A DNA stretch of 64,000 nt. Origin: Pseudomonas mosselii (GTDB taxonomy: Bacteria; Pseudomonadota; Gammaproteobacteria; Pseudomonadales; Pseudomonadaceae). Positions 10,347 through 21,215 of this stretch are shown piece by piece. The stretch covers positions 1 to 64,000 of the forward strand of contig NZ_QJRP01000003.1 in NCBI RefSeq assembly GCF_003205295.1, in the 5' to 3' direction. The position numbers were made by a program, and so were the translations under genes. Each line of letters begins with the position of its first letter. The first letter of the stretch is position 1. The notes below the pieces were generated by a model that had not been told where the DNA came from, ran no database searches, and worked only from the letters and a program-made list of their open reading frames with translations.

Positions 10347-12290
10347 TTACAGGCTGAACTTACCAACCATCCCCCGAAGTTCCCGCCCCAATTCCTCCAA
10401 CTCGACGCAAGATGCCGCGGACCGTTCGCTGGCCAGGCTGGTCTGCTCCGAAACATCCCGCACATTGATCACGCTACGGTTGATCTGTTCGGCCACCACG
10501 CTCTGCTGCTCACTGGCCGTGGCGATCTGCTGGTTCATGCCCTGGATCGTCGACACCGTCTCGGTAATCTGCCCAAGCGCGGCGCCGGCCTTGCGGCTAA
10601 GCTCGACGCTTTGTCCGGTCAGGCGCTTGCTGTCGTCCAACAGACCGGTGACCTCGTCAGTGCCACGGTGCAGGCTGTCGATCAGCAGCTCGATCTCCTC
10701 GGTCGACTGCTGCGTGCGCTGGGCCAGGCCGCGCACCTCGTCGGCCACCACGGCGAAACCGCGCCCGGCCTCGCCGGCCCGGGCCGCCTCGATGGCGGCG
10801 TTCAGTGCCAGCAGGTTGGTCTGCTCGGACACCGACTTGATCACATCGAGAATCGAACCGATGCGCTGACTTTCACCGGCCAGGTGACCCATGGACGTCA
10901 GGCAATGGTCCATCTGCCCGGCCAACTGCTCGATGCGGGCAATCGCCTCGGCCACCACCTGGTCGCCCAGCTGGGCCTGACGGTCGGCGGCGGTGGCCGC
11001 CTGCGAGGCCTGCTCGGCGTTCTGCGCGACCTCCTGCACCGTGGCGCTCATCTGGTTCATGGCCGTGGCCACCTGGTCGGTCTCCTCGCGCTGCTGGCCG
11101 ATGCGCTCGCGGGTGTCCACACTGGCTCCGGCCAGTGCGGTCGTGGCCCGGGACAGGTGACCGACGCCCTGGTCGATGCCGCCGAGCAGCTCGCGCAGGC
11201 TCAAGGTCATCTCCCGCATGCTCGTCTGCAACTGGCCCATCTCGTCGCGACGCTGCACCGTCTGCACCTCGCTGAGGTCGCCACGGGCGATGCGCGCGGC
11301 CTGGGCCAGCACTTGTCGCAGGGGTTGGGTTACCTGCCGGGTGATCAGCCAGGCGGCCAGGATGCCGAACAGCAACGCCAGCACGGCCACGCTGGTCAGC
11401 AACGAACGGTCGGCCAGGGCCTCGTTGTCGCGCTGCTCGACCTTGCGCTCGCTCAGTTCACGGCTCACGGCCTGCAGCTCGTCGCCCATCTTCTCCATGC
11501 CGTCCTGCAACTGTTCGACCTTGAGCGCGGTGTCGCGGTATTGGCGCAGGGTGTTGCGGTAGCGGTCCAGTTCCACCTGTGGGCGTTGGGTCAGCGTAGC
11601 GGGCAGCTCCAGTGGTGCGATGGCCTGCAGCAACTGACCCAGGCTGGTGTCCGCCGCCTGCAGCGCGGCATCGCCCATGCTGGCGAAACCGTCCCGGGGC
11701 GAGAAGGCATAGGCCGGCACCAGGCTTTGCTGGCTGGCGGACTCGATATGGCGGCCCAGGGTATCCATGAGCCCGACCACGCTGCCCTGCCGGCCGTCGC
11801 CCGGCAGCTTCAGCAAGGCCTGGGTCTGCAGCTCGTCGATCACGCTTTCGAGCACGCCCGCCTGCGCCTGCATTGCCGCACGCAAGCCTTCGCGGCTGTC
11901 CACGGTGCCTTGCAGGGTGGTGAAGTCGCCCTTCAGACGCTGCAGCAACTGCAGTTTCTGCTCCAGCATCTGTCGTGACGAATCGACTCTGCTGCGTTGC
12001 TGCAGCAGGGTCAGGCGGTCGTGCAACTGTTCCAGGATAGCCGCGATGCGTGTCTTGCTGATGTCGTCGGCGAGTACCCGGTAGGTGATGCGCTCGGCGC
12101 GCAGGTCCCGGCTCAGGTCGTTGAGTTGGCCGATGTCGCCGAGTTGTTCCGAGCGTTCGATGGCGCCGTCCAGCGCACTCCAGCCGCTGAGGGTGGTGGC
12201 CAGGGTGAGCAGCAGCACCACGGCGAAACCGAGGGCGAGCTTGAGCCCGACGCCGAGGTTGCCGAGTTGGCGGTCAAGGTATCCGAACAT
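10347..12290 (-). CDS. Methyl-accepting chemotaxis protein, HBM-type sensor (first of a tandem pair)
   Basis: A 647-residue inner-membrane chemoreceptor. The first membrane helix is at about 17-38. An all-helical periplasmic ligand-binding region follows to about residue 300, and its size suits the helical bimodular (HBM) class. The second helix is at about 303-325, then HAMP and a signalling domain with the hairpin tip [35 protein letters not shown] 12290 follows GGAGA; the frame is open further up. By position it corresponds to the gene next to the citrate receptor McpQ in P. putida KT2440. The ligand is unknown. Confidence 0.9.
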   Translation of the reverse strand: MFGYLDRQLGNLGVGLKLALGFAVVLLLTLATTLSGWSALDGAIERSEQLGDIGQLNDLSRDLRAERITYRVLADDISKTRIAAILEQLHDRLTLLQQRSRVDSSRQMLEQKLQLLQRLKGDFTTLQGTVDSREGLRAAMQAQAGVLESVIDELQTQALLKLPGDGRQGSVVGLMDTLGRHIESASQQSLVPAYAFSPRDGFASMGDAALQAADTSLGQLLQAIAPLELPATLTQRPQVELDRYRNTLRQYRDTALKVEQLQDGMEKMGDELQAVSRELSERKVEQRDNEALADRSLLTSVAVLALLFGILAAWLITRQVTQPLRQVLAQAARIARGDLSEVQTVQRRDEMGQLQTSMREMTLSLRELLGGIDQGVGHLSRATTALAGASVDTRERIGQQREETDQVATAMNQMSATVQEVAQNAEQASQAATAADRQAQLGDQVVAEAIARIEQLAGQMDHCLTSMGHLAGESQRIGSILDVIKSVSEQTNLLALNAAIEAARAGEAGRGFAVVADEVRGLAQRTQQSTEEIELLIDSLHRGTDEVTGLLDDSKRLTGQSVELSRKAGAALGQITETVSTIQGMNQQIATASEQQSVVAEQINRSVINVRDVSEQTSLASERSAASCVELEELGRELRGMVGKFSL

Positions 12291-12445
12291 GGCAGGTCTC
12301 CGTCCAATTGAGAAAAGGCCACGGCGGCATAGTGCCGCCATGACTCTTGCTCATCGGCTGGAAGTCCGTCGGACTGGACCTGCAAATTGAGTAGGAAATT
12401 TCCCGGCAGATTGAGGGATAAGGCCTACAGCTCGCAAGCCGCGGA

Positions 12446-14362
12446 TCAGAGCCTGAAACGTCCCACCAAGCCCTGCAGGTGAGTCCCCAGACGGGCCAGC
12501 TCGACGCTGGAACTGGCGGTCTCCTCGCTGGCGGCCGAGGTCTGGTCGGAGATGTCGCGCACGTTCATCACGCTGCGGTTGATCTCTTCGGCCACGGCGC
12601 TCTGCTGCTCGGCGGCGGTAGCGATCTGCTGGTTCATCGACTGGATCGACGACACGGTACGGGTGATGGTGCCCAGCGAGTCGCCGGCGCGGCGGGTCAG
12701 CTCGACGCTGCTGTCGGTCAGGGCGCGGCTGCTGTCCATGACGCTGGCCACGCGTTCGGTACCGGTTTGCAGGCTGGCGATCAGCTCCTCGATCTCCTCG
12801 GTGGACTGCTGGGTGCGCTGGGCCAGGCTGCGCACCTCGTCGGCGACCACGGCGAAACCACGGCCCGCCTCGCCGGCGCGGGCGGCCTCGATGGCGGCGT
12901 TGAGTGCCAGCAGGTTGGTCTGCTGGGCCACCGACTTGATCACATCGAGCACGCTGCCGATCTTGTCGCTCTCGGCCTTGAGCTGGCTCATCGCTTCGCT
13001 GGAATTGACCACCTCGCCGGCCAGGCGCTCGATCTGGCTGATTGCCTCGCCCACCACCTTGTCACCCTCGCGGGCCTGCTGGTCGGCCATCAGCGCCGCT
13101 TCCGAGGCCTGCTCGGCGTTGCGTGCCACTTCCTGGACGGTGGCGGCCATCTCGTTCATGGCGGTGGCGACCTGGTCGGTCTCGACCTTCTGGTTGTTGA
13201 CCCCGGCGCTGGTCTGTTCGGTGACCGCCGACAGTTCCTCGGCGGCGCTGGCGATCTGCGTCACGCCGTCGCCGATGCCGCCGATCAGCTCGCGCAGGCT
13301 TTGGGTCATGCGCTGCATGCTGGCCTGCAACTGGCCCAGTTCATCGCGCCGATCGGCCTTGAGGTCCTGGCGCAGGTCGCCGCCGGCCACGCGCTCGGCG
13401 GCGGCGAGGGTCTGGCGCAGCGGCACGATGATCTGCCGGGTGATGGCGAAGGCGGCCAGCACCCCCAGCAGCAGGGCCAGGGCGGTGGCGCCGGCCAGCA
13501 GGGTCTTGGCCTGCTGGGTGCCCTGGTCGCGCACGGTGGTTTGCGAAACGCTCATTTCCTGACTGGTGACCAGCAGCAGCTGGCCTTGCGCGGACATGCG
13601 CGTCAACGCCTGCTCGCTGGCGGCCTGGGCATTGCCGAACTGGTTCACTGCGTCGCGGTAGGCGGCCAGTGCGCTGGCGGCGTCGTCGAGGCTGGCGGCG
13701 AACTCGGCCGGGAGTTTGCCTGGCAGCGCCTTGAGCACGGTCACGGCCTGGTCGATGGCGCCGAGCGCCGTCTGCTGGAATTCGGCCTTGCCGCTGTAGG
13801 TGTAGCCGCGCACCTGGAAGCGCGCCTGCTGCAACAGGGCGGCGACCTGCACCACCTCCTGGTACTGCTGGATATCACCGCCCTGCAGCAGGCGCTGCTG
13901 GACCTTGCCGATCAGCGCGGCGGCCTTGTCGGCGCTGTCGCCCAGGGTGGCGCGGCTGGCCTCGCGGCGCTGGCCGGCCTGCTTGAGCTCGGCGAAGGCC
14001 TGCTGGTACTGGCGCACGGCGTCCTGCTGCTTGTCCAGGCGCTGGCGGTCGGCGGGGAGCTCGATCTGGCCAAGCATGAACTGCACCTGGCGCTCTAGGT
14101 TGGCCAGGGCCTTTTCCAGTTCCGCCACGGCGGCGTCGTCACGGTTGCGCTCATAGCCCAGGCGGGCCAGGCGCAGGTCCTGGGTGTACTGGTGGATCAC
14201 CGAGATATTGCCGAGCTTGTCGCCACGGCTGGTGACGCTGTCGATGCCTAGCCAGCCGGTGAAGGTGATGCCGAGGGTGAGCAGCAGCACCAGGCCGAAG
14301 CCGATCCCCAACTTGCGATTGACGCTTACATTTCCCAGTGACTGGGCAAACCAACGGTACAT
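12446..14362 (-). CDS. mcpQ: Methyl-accepting chemotaxis protein, McpQ-like HBM receptor
   Basis: A 638-residue chemoreceptor with the same plan as its neighbour: a helix at about 18-40, a helical periplasmic sensor of roughly 240 residues, a second helix at about 285-305, HAMP, and a methylation/signalling domain with the conserved [20 protein letters not shown] tip. Its position beside the rsmE-tatC end matches McpQ, the citrate receptor of P. putida; McpK (2-oxoglutarate) occupies the same place in P. aeruginosa. The symbol therefore rests on synteny, and the ligand is inferred. A GGGGAG site precedes the ATG. Confidence 0.82.
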   Translation of the reverse strand: MYRWFAQSLGNVSVNRKLGIGFGLVLLLTLGITFTGWLGIDSVTSRGDKLGNISVIHQYTQDLRLARLGYERNRDDAAVAELEKALANLERQVQFMLGQIELPADRQRLDKQQDAVRQYQQAFAELKQAGQRREASRATLGDSADKAAALIGKVQQRLLQGGDIQQYQEVVQVAALLQQARFQVRGYTYSGKAEFQQTALGAIDQAVTVLKALPGKLPAEFAASLDDAASALAAYRDAVNQFGNAQAASEQALTRMSAQGQLLLVTSQEMSVSQTTVRDQGTQQAKTLLAGATALALLLGVLAAFAITRQIIVPLRQTLAAAERVAGGDLRQDLKADRRDELGQLQASMQRMTQSLRELIGGIGDGVTQIASAAEELSAVTEQTSAGVNNQKVETDQVATAMNEMAATVQEVARNAEQASEAALMADQQAREGDKVVGEAISQIERLAGEVVNSSEAMSQLKAESDKIGSVLDVIKSVAQQTNLLALNAAIEAARAGEAGRGFAVVADEVRSLAQRTQQSTEEIEELIASLQTGTERVASVMDSSRALTDSSVELTRRAGDSLGTITRTVSSIQSMNQQIATAAEQQSAVAEEINRSVMNVRDISDQTSAASEETASSSVELARLGTHLQGLVGRFRL

Positions 14363-14461
14363 AGACGACTCCCCGGCGCGTGGCAGTGCGGATTATTGTT
14401 CTGTTGCACAGGCCATCGGCGGGGGACAGGGAAACTTGATGGTAAAAACCTGACCTCTGCG

Positions 14462-15169
14462 TCAGAAAATTCGAGAGAGCAGGGCGGTGACTGCCGTTTC
14501 CACCCGCAGGATGCGATCACCCAGCTGCACCGGGGCCAGCCCGGCCTTGCCGAGCAGCTCGACCTCGTAGGGGATCCAGCCGCCTTCGGGGCCGATCGCC
14601 AGGGTCACCGCACCTTCCACGGCGCGGGGGCAGGCAGGGTAGGGGCCGGGATGGCCGACCAGGCCCAGGGTGCCTTCGGCAATGGCGGGCAGGCGGTCTT
14701 CGACGAAGGGCTTGAAGCGCTTCTCGATGATCACTTCCGGCAGCACGGTGTCACGTGCCTGCTCCAGGCCGAGAACAAGGTTTTCGCGGATGGTCTCGGG
14801 CTGGAGGAACGGCGTCTGCCAGAAGCTCTTCTCGACCTTGTAGCTGTTGACCAGGATCAGCCGCGGCACGCCCAAGGTGGCGACCGTCTGGAACAGCCGA
14901 CGCAGCATCTTCGGTCGTGGCACGGCCAGCACCAGGGTCAGTGGCAGCTTGGCCGGCGGCGGCTGGTCGAAGGCCACCCGCAGTTCGGCCTCATGGCCCT
15001 CAAGGCGGATGACCTCGGCCTTGCCCATCAGGCCGCCGATGCGCCCGACGCGCAGGCTGTCGCCCACCGCCACGCGGTGGATCTCCTGCATGTGGGTGAA
15101 GCGGCGATCGGCCAGGACGACACGGTCGGCCGACACGAAGTCGGCCTCTTCAAGAAGCAACAGGTTCAC
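14462..15169 (-). CDS. RsmE-family 16S rRNA (uracil-N3)-methyltransferase, tat-linked copy
   Basis: A 235-residue SPOUT-class methyltransferase. The PUA-like N-terminal domain ([22 protein letters not shown]) is followed by the trefoil-knot motifs LAIGPEGGW and [12 protein letters not shown], which bind S-adenosylmethionine. RsmE methylates U1498 of 16S rRNA. A second family member is encoded at 46644-47363, and that copy has the more typical motifs. This one may be a paralogue with a different target. Its start overlaps the tatC stop by 4 bases, so it is read from the tat operon. Confidence 0.85.
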   Translation of the reverse strand: MNLLLLEEADFVSADRVVLADRRFTHMQEIHRVAVGDSLRVGRIGGLMGKAEVIRLEGHEAELRVAFDQPPPAKLPLTLVLAVPRPKMLRRLFQTVATLGVPRLILVNSYKVEKSFWQTPFLQPETIRENLVLGLEQARDTVLPEVIIEKRFKPFVEDRLPAIAEGTLGLVGHPGPYPACPRAVEGAVTLAIGPEGGWIPYEVELLGKAGLAPVQLGDRILRVETAVTALLSRIF

Positions 15170-15957
15170 GGTTGGGTCGCAGGCGGCTGGTCGTTGTGGT
15201 CGTTGTTCGCTTCGTCCGGCTCGTGGCTACGTTTGCGGATCAGGCTGCCGCACAGCACGCCGACCTCGAACAGCATCCACATGGGCACGGCCAGCAGGGT
15301 CTGGGAGAAGATGTCCGGCGGGGTGAGGATCATGCCGACCACGAAGCAGCCGATGATCACGTACGGGCGGATCTTCTTCAGGTACTGCACGTCGACCACG
15401 CCGATCCACACCAGCAGCACCACCGCCACCGGAATCTCGAAGGCGACGCCGAAGGCGAAGAACAGAGTCATGACGAAGTCGAGGTAGCTGGAAATGTCGG
15501 TCATCATCGACACGCCCTCGGGGGTAGCGCTGGCGAAGAAGCCGAAGATCAGCGGGAACACCAGGAAGTAGGCGAAGGCCATGCCGGCATAGAACAGGAA
15601 GATGCTCGATACCAGCAGCGGGATGGCGATGCGCTTTTCGTGGCGGTACAGGCCCGGGGCGATGAAGCCCCAGATCTGCTGCAGGATGAACGGGATCGCC
15701 AGGAACAGCGAGACGATCATGGTCAGCTTGAACGGCGTCAGGAACGGCGAGGCCACGTCGGTGGCGATCATCGTCGCGTTGGCCGGCAGGTGCGCGCGCA
15801 GCGGCGCCGAGACCAGGGTGTAGATCTGCTGGGCGAAGGAGAACAGCCCGGCGAAGATCAGGAAGATGGCGGCAACGCAGCGCAGCAGGCGGGTGCGCAG
15901 CTCGGTCAGGTGCGAGACCAGCGGCATCGGCTGGTCATGTTCCGGATTCTCGCTCAT
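15166..15957 (-). CDS. tatC: Sec-independent protein translocase TatC
   Basis: A 263-residue polytopic inner-membrane protein that recognises twin-arginine signal peptides and forms the Tat translocon with TatA and TatB. The family start [15 protein letters not shown] and later the [16 protein letters not shown] helix are present, with about six membrane segments in all. The charged C-terminal tail ([17 protein letters not shown]) is cytoplasmic. It overlaps tatB and the rsmE-like gene by 4 bases each, which indicates tight coupling. Confidence 0.97.
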   Translation of the reverse strand: MSENPEHDQPMPLVSHLTELRTRLLRCVAAIFLIFAGLFSFAQQIYTLVSAPLRAHLPANATMIATDVASPFLTPFKLTMIVSLFLAIPFILQQIWGFIAPGLYRHEKRIAIPLLVSSIFLFYAGMAFAYFLVFPLIFGFFASATPEGVSMMTDISSYLDFVMTLFFAFGVAFEIPVAVVLLVWIGVVDVQYLKKIRPYVIIGCFVVGMILTPPDIFSQTLLAVPMWMLFEVGVLCGSLIRKRSHEPDEANNDHNDQPPATQP

Positions 15958-16322
15958 GGGGCTCGTGGCGGTTGGGGCGGCTCGGAGGGTGGCGCCGCGG
16001 TCGGCTGCGCGGGGGCGGCTTCGACGGCGGGTGTGGCGGGCGTTTCAGTGCTGGCCGGCGGCTGCGCCGGGGGCGTCAGTGGATTGAGGATACGCTTGGC
16101 CTCCTGCTCCATCTGCAGGATGTGCTCGTTGTGCAACTGGCGGCGGATGTCGTCGGCGCCGATCTCGCGCTCGACTTCCATCTTGATCGCGTTGAAGCTG
16201 CGCTTGAGGCGGCCGATCCACAGGCCCGCAGTGCGCGCGGCTCCCGGCAGGCGCTCGGGGCCGAGCACCAGCAGGGCGACCAGGCCGACGAGCAGCAGCT
16301 CGCTGAAACTGATGCCGAACAT
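15954..16322 (-). CDS. tatB: Sec-independent protein translocase TatB
   Basis: A 122-residue protein with one N-terminal membrane helix starting [26 protein letters not shown], followed by an amphipathic helix and a Pro/Ala-rich tail. The [21 protein letters not shown] pattern with its GPERLP hinge distinguishes it from TatA. It works with TatC as the receptor for folded Tat substrates. Only three bases separate it from tatA. Confidence 0.95.
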   Translation of the reverse strand: MFGISFSELLLVGLVALLVLGPERLPGAARTAGLWIGRLKRSFNAIKMEVEREIGADDIRRQLHNEHILQMEQEAKRILNPLTPPAQPPASTETPATPAVEAAPAQPTAAPPSEPPQPPRAP

Positions 16323-16325
16323 GGG

Positions 16326-16598
16326 TCAGTCTTTCCGCTGCGGCTCTTGGACCGGCTGCGCCTGGCCCTCGATGGTGTGGCCCTGGGCTTGCTGGGCGGT
16401 GTTCTGCACCGGCGGAACCGGCTGGGCCGGCGGCGGGGTCTGTTCGGCGGGCTTGGTTTCTTCTTCGTTCATGGCCTTGCGAAAGCCCTTGATCGACTCG
16501 CCCAGGTCGCTGCCGAAGTTCTTCAGTTTCTTGGTGCCGAACACCAGCACCACGACGACCAGCAGGACGATCCAGTGTTTCCAGTCAAAAATGCCCAT
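16326..16598 (-). CDS. tatA: Sec-independent protein translocase TatA
   Basis: A 90-residue pore-forming subunit: a membrane helix ([14 protein letters not shown]), the hinge [21 protein letters not shown], then a short Pro/Gln-rich tail. The KxLxxxGxxLGxxxKxFK pattern is diagnostic. CAGGAG precedes the ATG. First gene of the tatA-tatB-tatC-rsmE-like unit; a REP pair separates it from hisE. Confidence 0.96.
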   Translation of the reverse strand: MGIFDWKHWIVLLVVVVLVFGTKKLKNFGSDLGESIKGFRKAMNEEETKPAEQTPPPAQPVPPVQNTAQQAQGHTIEGQAQPVQEPQRKD

Positions 16599-16663
16599 TT
16601 CAAGCTCCTGAAAATGTGTGTCTGTCGGCGGGAGCCGAACTGGCTTCCAGAGGGTTTGCAGGA

Positions 16664-16754
16664 CCCTGTGGGAGCGGGTTTACCCGCGAACAAGGGCGAA
16701 GCCCTTGCCATGTACCGCGGCGCCTGGTTCGCGGGTGAACCCGCTCCCACAGGG
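16664..16754. repeat. REP pair (type A) between tatA and hisE
   Basis: Arms CCCTGTGGGAGCGGGTTTAC onward at 16664-16690 and the inverse arm at 16728-16754 flank a 37-base centre. Same family as the pairs near 7.3, 22.4, 30.5 and 59.1 kb. Confidence 0.85.
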
Positions 16755-16765
16755 GAATTGAAATC

Positions 16766-17101
16766 TCAGGCAGAAGGCTGACGCGCAGCCTTCTCGTCAT
16801 GCCCGGAAAGCCCGAACCGACGCTCCAGCTCGTCAAGCACCGCCTGCGGATGCTGGCCCAGCGCGCTGAGCATGACCAGGCTATGAAACCACAGGTCTGC
16901 GGTTTCATAGATGACATCGCTGTAATCCTTGCTGGCGGCGGCATCCTTGGCGGCGATGATGGTCTCGATGGACTCTTCGCCGAGCTTCTCGAGGATCTTG
17001 TTCAGGCCCTTGTGATACAGGCTGGCCACGTAGCTGCTGTCCGGCGCCGCGTGCTTGCGTTCTTCCAGCACCTCGGCGAGGCGGTTCAGGGTGTCGCTCA
17101 T
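16766..17101 (-). CDS. hisE: Phosphoribosyl-ATP pyrophosphatase
   Basis: A 111-residue enzyme of the MazG-like fold that converts phosphoribosyl-ATP to phosphoribosyl-AMP, the second step of histidine synthesis. The family motif [16 protein letters not shown] with its metal-binding acidic residues and the later [13 protein letters not shown] helix are visible. It lies one base after hisI. In many bacteria the two activities are fused; here they are separate genes in one operon. Confidence 0.96.
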   Translation of the reverse strand: MSDTLNRLAEVLEERKHAAPDSSYVASLYHKGLNKILEKLGEESIETIIAAKDAAASKDYSDVIYETADLWFHSLVMLSALGQHPQAVLDELERRFGLSGHDEKAARQPSA

Positions 17102-17102
17102 G

Positions 17103-17495
17103 TCAGTGTCCTGCGCTGTAGATGGCGTCCGGATCCTTCAGGACCGGGTCGACGGTTTTCCACTGGCCGTCCTCGAAGACGCGGTAGAAGCAGCTTTCGC
17201 GGCCGGTATGGCAGGCGATATGGCCCAGTTGCTCGACCATCAGGATGATCACGTCGGCGTCGCAGTCCAGGCGCATTTCATGCAGTTTCTGCACATGGCC
17301 CGACTCTTCGCCCTTGCGCCACAGCTTGCCCCGCGAGCGCGACCAGTAGATGGCGCGATGCTCGGCGGCGGTCAGGGCGAGGGATTCACGGTTCATCCAG
17401 GCCATCATCAGCACGCGCCCGGTCTTGTGGTCCTGGGCGATCGCCGGCACCAGGCCATCGCTGTTCCACTTGATCTCGTCCAGCCAGTCTTTCAT
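17103..17495 (-). CDS. hisI: Phosphoribosyl-AMP cyclohydrolase
   Basis: A 130-residue zinc enzyme opening the adenine ring of phosphoribosyl-AMP, the third histidine step. Motifs: [44 protein letters not shown], and the metal-binding [13 protein letters not shown] with [14 protein letters not shown] 17495 follows GGAG; the frame is open to 17507. It precedes hisE directly. Confidence 0.96.
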   Translation of the reverse strand: MKDWLDEIKWNSDGLVPAIAQDHKTGRVLMMAWMNRESLALTAAEHRAIYWSRSRGKLWRKGEESGHVQKLHEMRLDCDADVIILMVEQLGHIACHTGRESCFYRVFEDGQWKTVDPVLKDPDAIYSAGH

Positions 17496-17568
17496 CGTCG
17501 ACTCCAAACCGGGCCCGCTCCCGTACCGGGCCCCTGTGCGTTAGTGTGCCAGCCGGCGGCGCGGCTGG

Positions 17569-19182
17569 CTATCGGCGCACGATCAGGTACAGGCCGGCGG
17601 CCAGCATCAGCCACGCGGGCCAGGCGGCCGGGGCGCTGAGGCTGGCGGCACCGGCGGCCAGGGTGGCGCCGCCACCGAGCAGGCCGGCGCCGAGCAGGCG
17701 CAGCGCCCAGTTGTCGCCGGCGCGGCGCCGTTCGGGCAGTTGCGCGTCGTGCAGATGCGGTTGCGACAGGCGCTCGAGCAGGTCGCGGGTCATGTCGGCC
17801 AGGTGCGGCAGTTGCTCGGCCTGGCTGTACAGGTTGCCGATCACAGCCTTGGGGCTCATGCGCTCGCGCATCCAGCGCTCGAGGAACGGCTTGGCGGTGC
17901 TCCACAGGTCGAGGTCGGGGTACAGCTGACGGCCCAGGCCTTCAATGTTGAGCAGGGTCTTTTGCAGCAGTACCAGCTGTGGCTGGACCTCCATGTTGAA
18001 GCGCCGGGCGGTCTGGAACAGGCGCATCAGCACCTGGCCGAAGGAGATGTCCTTCAAGGGTTTTTCGAAGATCGGCTCGCACACGGTGCGGATCGCCGCC
18101 TCGAACTCGTTGACCTTGGTCTGCGCCGGCACCCAGCCCGAATCGATGTGCAACTGGGCCACGCGACGGTAGTCGCGCTTGAAGAAGGCGATCAGGTTGC
18201 GGGCCAGGTAGTCCTGGTCCTCGGACGTGAGGCTGCCGACGATGCCGCAGTCGATGGCAATGTACTGCGGGCTCCAAGGCTTGACCGTGCTGACGAAAAT
18301 GTTGCCCGGGTGCATGTCGGCGTGGAAGAAGCTGTCGCGGAACACCTGGGTGAAGAACACCTCGACGCCGCGTTCGGCGAGCATCTTCATGTCGGTGCGC
18401 TGGTCGGCCAGGGTGGCCATGTCGGTGACCGGCACGCCATAGATGCGCTCCATTACCAGCACCTTGGGCCGGCAGAAGTCCCAGTACACCTGGGGCACGT
18501 ACATCAGCTCGGAGCCTTCGAAGTTGCGTCGCAGCTGGCTGGCGTTGGCCGCCTCGCGCAGCAGGTCAAGCTCGTCGTAGATGGTCTTTTCGTAGTCGCC
18601 GACGATTTCCACAGGGTGCAGGCGGCGGGCGTCTGCCGAGGCGCGTTCGGCGGCCTTGGCGATCAGGAACAGCCAGGCCAGGTCCTGGGCGATGATCGGC
18701 TTGAGGCCTGGGCGTACCACCTTGACCACCACTTCCTCGCCGCTCTTCAGGCGCGCGGCGTGAACCTGGGCTACCGAGGCCGAGGCCAGCGGCTCGACGT
18801 CGAAGCGGCTGAACACCTCGCCCACCTTCGCCCCGAGCTGTTCCTCGATCAGCGCCACGGCGTGCCGCGGGTCGAACGGCGGCACCCGGTCCTGCAGCAG
18901 CATCAGCTCGTCGGCGATGTCGGTAGGCAGCAGGTCGCGGCGGGTGGAGAGCAACTGGCCGAACTTGATGAAGATCGGCCCCAGGTCCTGCAGTGCCAGG
19001 CGCAGGCGCGCGCCGCGGCTCAGTTCCAGGGGCTTGCGCGGCAGCCAGCGCCAGGGCATCAGCAGGCGCAGGCTGGCCAGCCACCAGGGCAGCAGGGGCT
19101 GTTCGAACAGCAGGTCATCGAGGCGGTAGCGGATCACGACGCGCTGGATGCGCAACAGACGGCGGACGGCGAGCAGCTTCAT
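17569..19182 (-). CDS. ubiB: Ubiquinone biosynthesis kinase-like protein UbiB
   Basis: A 537-residue atypical kinase/ATPase of the ABC1/ADCK family required for aerobic ubiquinone synthesis. The family marks are the KxGQ motif (KFGQ, residues 73-76), the Ala-rich [11 protein letters not shown] loop, and the catalytic segment [12 protein letters not shown] Gly/Ala-rich hydrophobic C-terminus (about 495-537) forms the membrane anchor. It overlaps ubiJ by 4 bases at the end of the ubiE-ubiJ-ubiB operon. Confidence 0.96.
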   Translation of the reverse strand: MKLLAVRRLLRIQRVVIRYRLDDLLFEQPLLPWWLASLRLLMPWRWLPRKPLELSRGARLRLALQDLGPIFIKFGQLLSTRRDLLPTDIADELMLLQDRVPPFDPRHAVALIEEQLGAKVGEVFSRFDVEPLASASVAQVHAARLKSGEEVVVKVVRPGLKPIIAQDLAWLFLIAKAAERASADARRLHPVEIVGDYEKTIYDELDLLREAANASQLRRNFEGSELMYVPQVYWDFCRPKVLVMERIYGVPVTDMATLADQRTDMKMLAERGVEVFFTQVFRDSFFHADMHPGNIFVSTVKPWSPQYIAIDCGIVGSLTSEDQDYLARNLIAFFKRDYRRVAQLHIDSGWVPAQTKVNEFEAAIRTVCEPIFEKPLKDISFGQVLMRLFQTARRFNMEVQPQLVLLQKTLLNIEGLGRQLYPDLDLWSTAKPFLERWMRERMSPKAVIGNLYSQAEQLPHLADMTRDLLERLSQPHLHDAQLPERRRAGDNWALRLLGAGLLGGGATLAAGAASLSAPAAWPAWLMLAAGLYLIVRR

Positions 19183-19802
19183 GCGTTATCGCTGGTATCA
19201 AGAGTGTGGGCGAGGCGGCGCAGGCGCGCCTCGAGACGTTCGATATCGACCTTCAGCGCATCGAGTTCGCTGAACGCCGCTTCGGCTTCGCGTTTGCCGA
19301 CCAGGGTGCGGGATTCCTCGGCCAGGTACTCGGAGAGGTTCTCGCCGAAGCGGGCCAGGCCCTGGCGGGTCCAGCGTGCGCGCAGGCGCAGGTGCCCGGC
19401 GATCAGTGCGGTGGGCACCGGGCCCAGCCAGCGCTGCAGCTCGTATTCCCAGTCCAGCTCCAGGTCCTGCAGGATGCCGAACAGGTCGAGCAGCACGGCG
19501 CTGTCGCCATGCAGTTCGACCTGGGGGCTGTGCAGCACGGCGGTCTTGTCCCTGGCCAGGGCCAGCTGCGCCAGGCGCCCGGCGGGGGCGCGCAGGGTGC
19601 AGTCGACCTCGCCCTCCCAGTGGGCGGCGAGCATCAGGCCTTCCTCGTCGGGCAGCACGAACAGCTTCAGGGCCGGCTGCACGCAGTCGATCTCGATCAC
19701 CCGGCCTTCCAGCGCCGCCAGGCGCGGGAGGGCGGTGCTGTCCAGGCGCAGGACACGGTTGAGCCCGTGCTCGGCGCTGGCGAGCAGGCCGGCCAGGAGC
19801 AT
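19179..19802 (-). CDS. ubiJ: Ubiquinone biosynthesis accessory factor UbiJ
   Basis: A 207-residue SCP2-domain lipid-binding scaffold for the Ubi enzyme complex. The middle region ([32 protein letters not shown]) fits the SCP2 fold, and the C-terminus (about 160-207) is a coiled coil ([31 protein letters not shown]). Assignment rests on these features plus the conserved ubiE-ubiJ-ubiB order. It touches both neighbours with one- to four-base overlaps. Confidence 0.93.
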   Translation of the reverse strand: MLLAGLLASAEHGLNRVLRLDSTALPRLAALEGRVIEIDCVQPALKLFVLPDEEGLMLAAHWEGEVDCTLRAPAGRLAQLALARDKTAVLHSPQVELHGDSAVLLDLFGILQDLELDWEYELQRWLGPVPTALIAGHLRLRARWTRQGLARFGENLSEYLAEESRTLVGKREAEAAFSELDALKVDIERLEARLRRLAHTLDTSDNA

Positions 19803-20572
19803 CAGGGTTTGATCCCCCGGTGCACGGCGACGATGCCGCTGGTCATGTTGTGGTAGGTGACGCGGTCGAAGCCGGCCTCGACCATCATGCTCTTGAGCGT
19901 TTCCTGATCGGGGTGCATGCGGATCGACTCGGCGAGGTAACGGTAGCTTTCCGAGTCGTTGGTGATCAGCTTGCCGGCCAGTGGCATGAAGGCGAACGAG
20001 TAGGCGTCGTAGGCCTTGGACATCAGCTTGTTGGTCGGCTTGGAGAACTCCAGGATCAACAGCCGGCCGCCGGGCTTGAGCACCCGCAGCATGGAGCGGA
20101 TGGCCTCGTCCTTGTGGGTCACGTTGCGCAGGCCGAAGGCGATGGTCACGCAGTCGAAGTGATTGTCCGGGAACGGCAGCTTTTCGGCGTCGGCCTGGAC
20201 GAACTCGATATTGCCGGCCACGCCGCGGTCGAGCAGGCGGTCACGGCCGACCTTGAGCATCGAATCGTTGATGTCGGCCAGCACCACCTGGCCGGTCGGG
20301 CCGACCAGGCGCGAGAACTTGGCCGCCAGGTCGCCGGTGCCACCGGCGATGTCCAGCACCCGGTTGCCGCTGCGCACGCCGGACAGCTCGATGGTGAAGC
20401 GCTTCCACAGGCGGTGCATGCCGCCGGACAGCACGTCGTTCATCAGGTCGTACTTGGCGGCCACCGAGTGGAACACCTCGGCGACTTTCTTCGCCTTCTG
20501 GCTCTCGGGCACGTCCTGGTAGCCGAAGTGGGTAGTGGGTTCGGCGTGGTCGCCTTTGCGCTGGTCGGTCAT
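19802..20572 (-). CDS. ubiE: Ubiquinone/menaquinone C-methyltransferase UbiE
   Basis: A 256-residue SAM-dependent methyltransferase that C-methylates the benzoquinol ring in ubiquinone synthesis. UbiE signatures are [19 protein letters not shown], the SAM-binding [15 protein letters not shown], and [21 protein letters not shown]. First gene of ubiE-ubiJ-ubiB. It diverges from the small PHA-associated gene 125 bases away, so that gap must hold both promoters. Confidence 0.97.
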   Translation of the reverse strand: MTDQRKGDHAEPTTHFGYQDVPESQKAKKVAEVFHSVAAKYDLMNDVLSGGMHRLWKRFTIELSGVRSGNRVLDIAGGTGDLAAKFSRLVGPTGQVVLADINDSMLKVGRDRLLDRGVAGNIEFVQADAEKLPFPDNHFDCVTIAFGLRNVTHKDEAIRSMLRVLKPGGRLLILEFSKPTNKLMSKAYDAYSFAFMPLAGKLITNDSESYRYLAESIRMHPDQETLKSMMVEAGFDRVTYHNMTSGIVAVHRGIKP

Positions 20573-20697
20573 ATCGCTTCACCAGAAAAAAATTACGGCC
20601 ATTCTAGGGGCTGCGGGCGGATTTGTCTTGGCGGGGTGTGTCATGCAGAGGGGGCGGGCATAATGGTGATTATGTCTTCATATCCAGGATCACCCGC

Positions 20698-20973
20698 ATG
20701 ACCCAGATCAGCGTCGAACGCAAACACTCCCTCGGCCGTGACGCCGCCCGTGCCAAGGCCGAGGCGCTGGTCGACAAGCTGACCCGCGAATACGACCTCA
20801 AGGCCACCTGGAACGGCGACCGCGTCGATGTGACGCGCAGCGGCGCCAACGGCAGCGTGCACATTGGCGAGGACACCATCCGCGTCGAGCTGAAGCTGGG
20901 CATGATGCTGTCGATGATGAGTGGCAGCATCAAGGGCGAGATCGAGCGGGCGCTGGACAAGGCGCTGGCCTGA
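20698..20973 (+). CDS. Polyhydroxyalkanoate system family protein
   Basis: A 91-residue protein of the small family found next to PHA genes in pseudomonads (putative granule-region protein). It starts MTQISVERKHSLGRDAARAKAEALVDKLTREYDL and has a beta-rich centre (VDVTRSGANGSVHIGEDTIRVELKLGMM). The exact role is unknown; context points to the PHA granule. A GGAT sequence precedes the ATG. It is transcribed toward phaI but separated from it by a REP pair and 240 bases. Confidence 0.85.
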   Translation: MTQISVERKHSLGRDAARAKAEALVDKLTREYDLKATWNGDRVDVTRSGANGSVHIGEDTIRVELKLGMMLSMMSGSIKGEIERALDKALA

Positions 20974-21024
20974 CACTGCGCGCTCCTTGCTGTTTGCGGG
21001 CGCGGGCCTTGTGGGAGCAGGTAT

Positions 21025-21095
21025 CGTGGGAGCGGGCTTGCCCCGCGATAGCGATTGCCCGGGCTGGCGCTATCGCGGGGCAAGCCCGCTCCACG
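21025..21095. repeat. REP pair (type C) upstream of phaI
   Basis: Arms at 21025-21053 and 21068-21095 with core CGCGGGGCAAGCCCGCTCCC are nearly perfect inverse complements around a 14-base loop. Confidence 0.85.
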
Positions 21096-21107
21096 CAAAC
21101 GCTGCAT

Positions 21108-21215
21108 GACCCCACCTTAGGGTGAGGATTCTAATTTTTCCGCCTACCTTCACGCTCAAGCCCTGCCTCCCAGGGCAGTTCCTCCCTCCCTTAGAACGAG
21201 CATGAGGTGCAGAGC
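21108..21215 (+). promoter_or_regulatory. phaI-phaF control region with two small palindromes
   Basis: The phaIF promoter must lie here or just upstream, beyond the REP pair. Two short inverted repeats are visible: CACC-TTAG-GGTG near 21114-21125 and GCCCTG-N5-CAGGGC at 21160-21176. The regulator PhaD, encoded 1.3 kb away, is known in P. putida to act on the phaI promoter, so these are candidate operators. No confident -35/-10 pair was found, and the assignment is inference. Confidence 0.35.

Noticed and set aside
14462..15169. Possible misassembly or duplicated copy of rsmE
   Set aside because: The two RsmE-type genes differ strongly in sequence and sit in different conserved neighbourhoods, so they are true paralogues.
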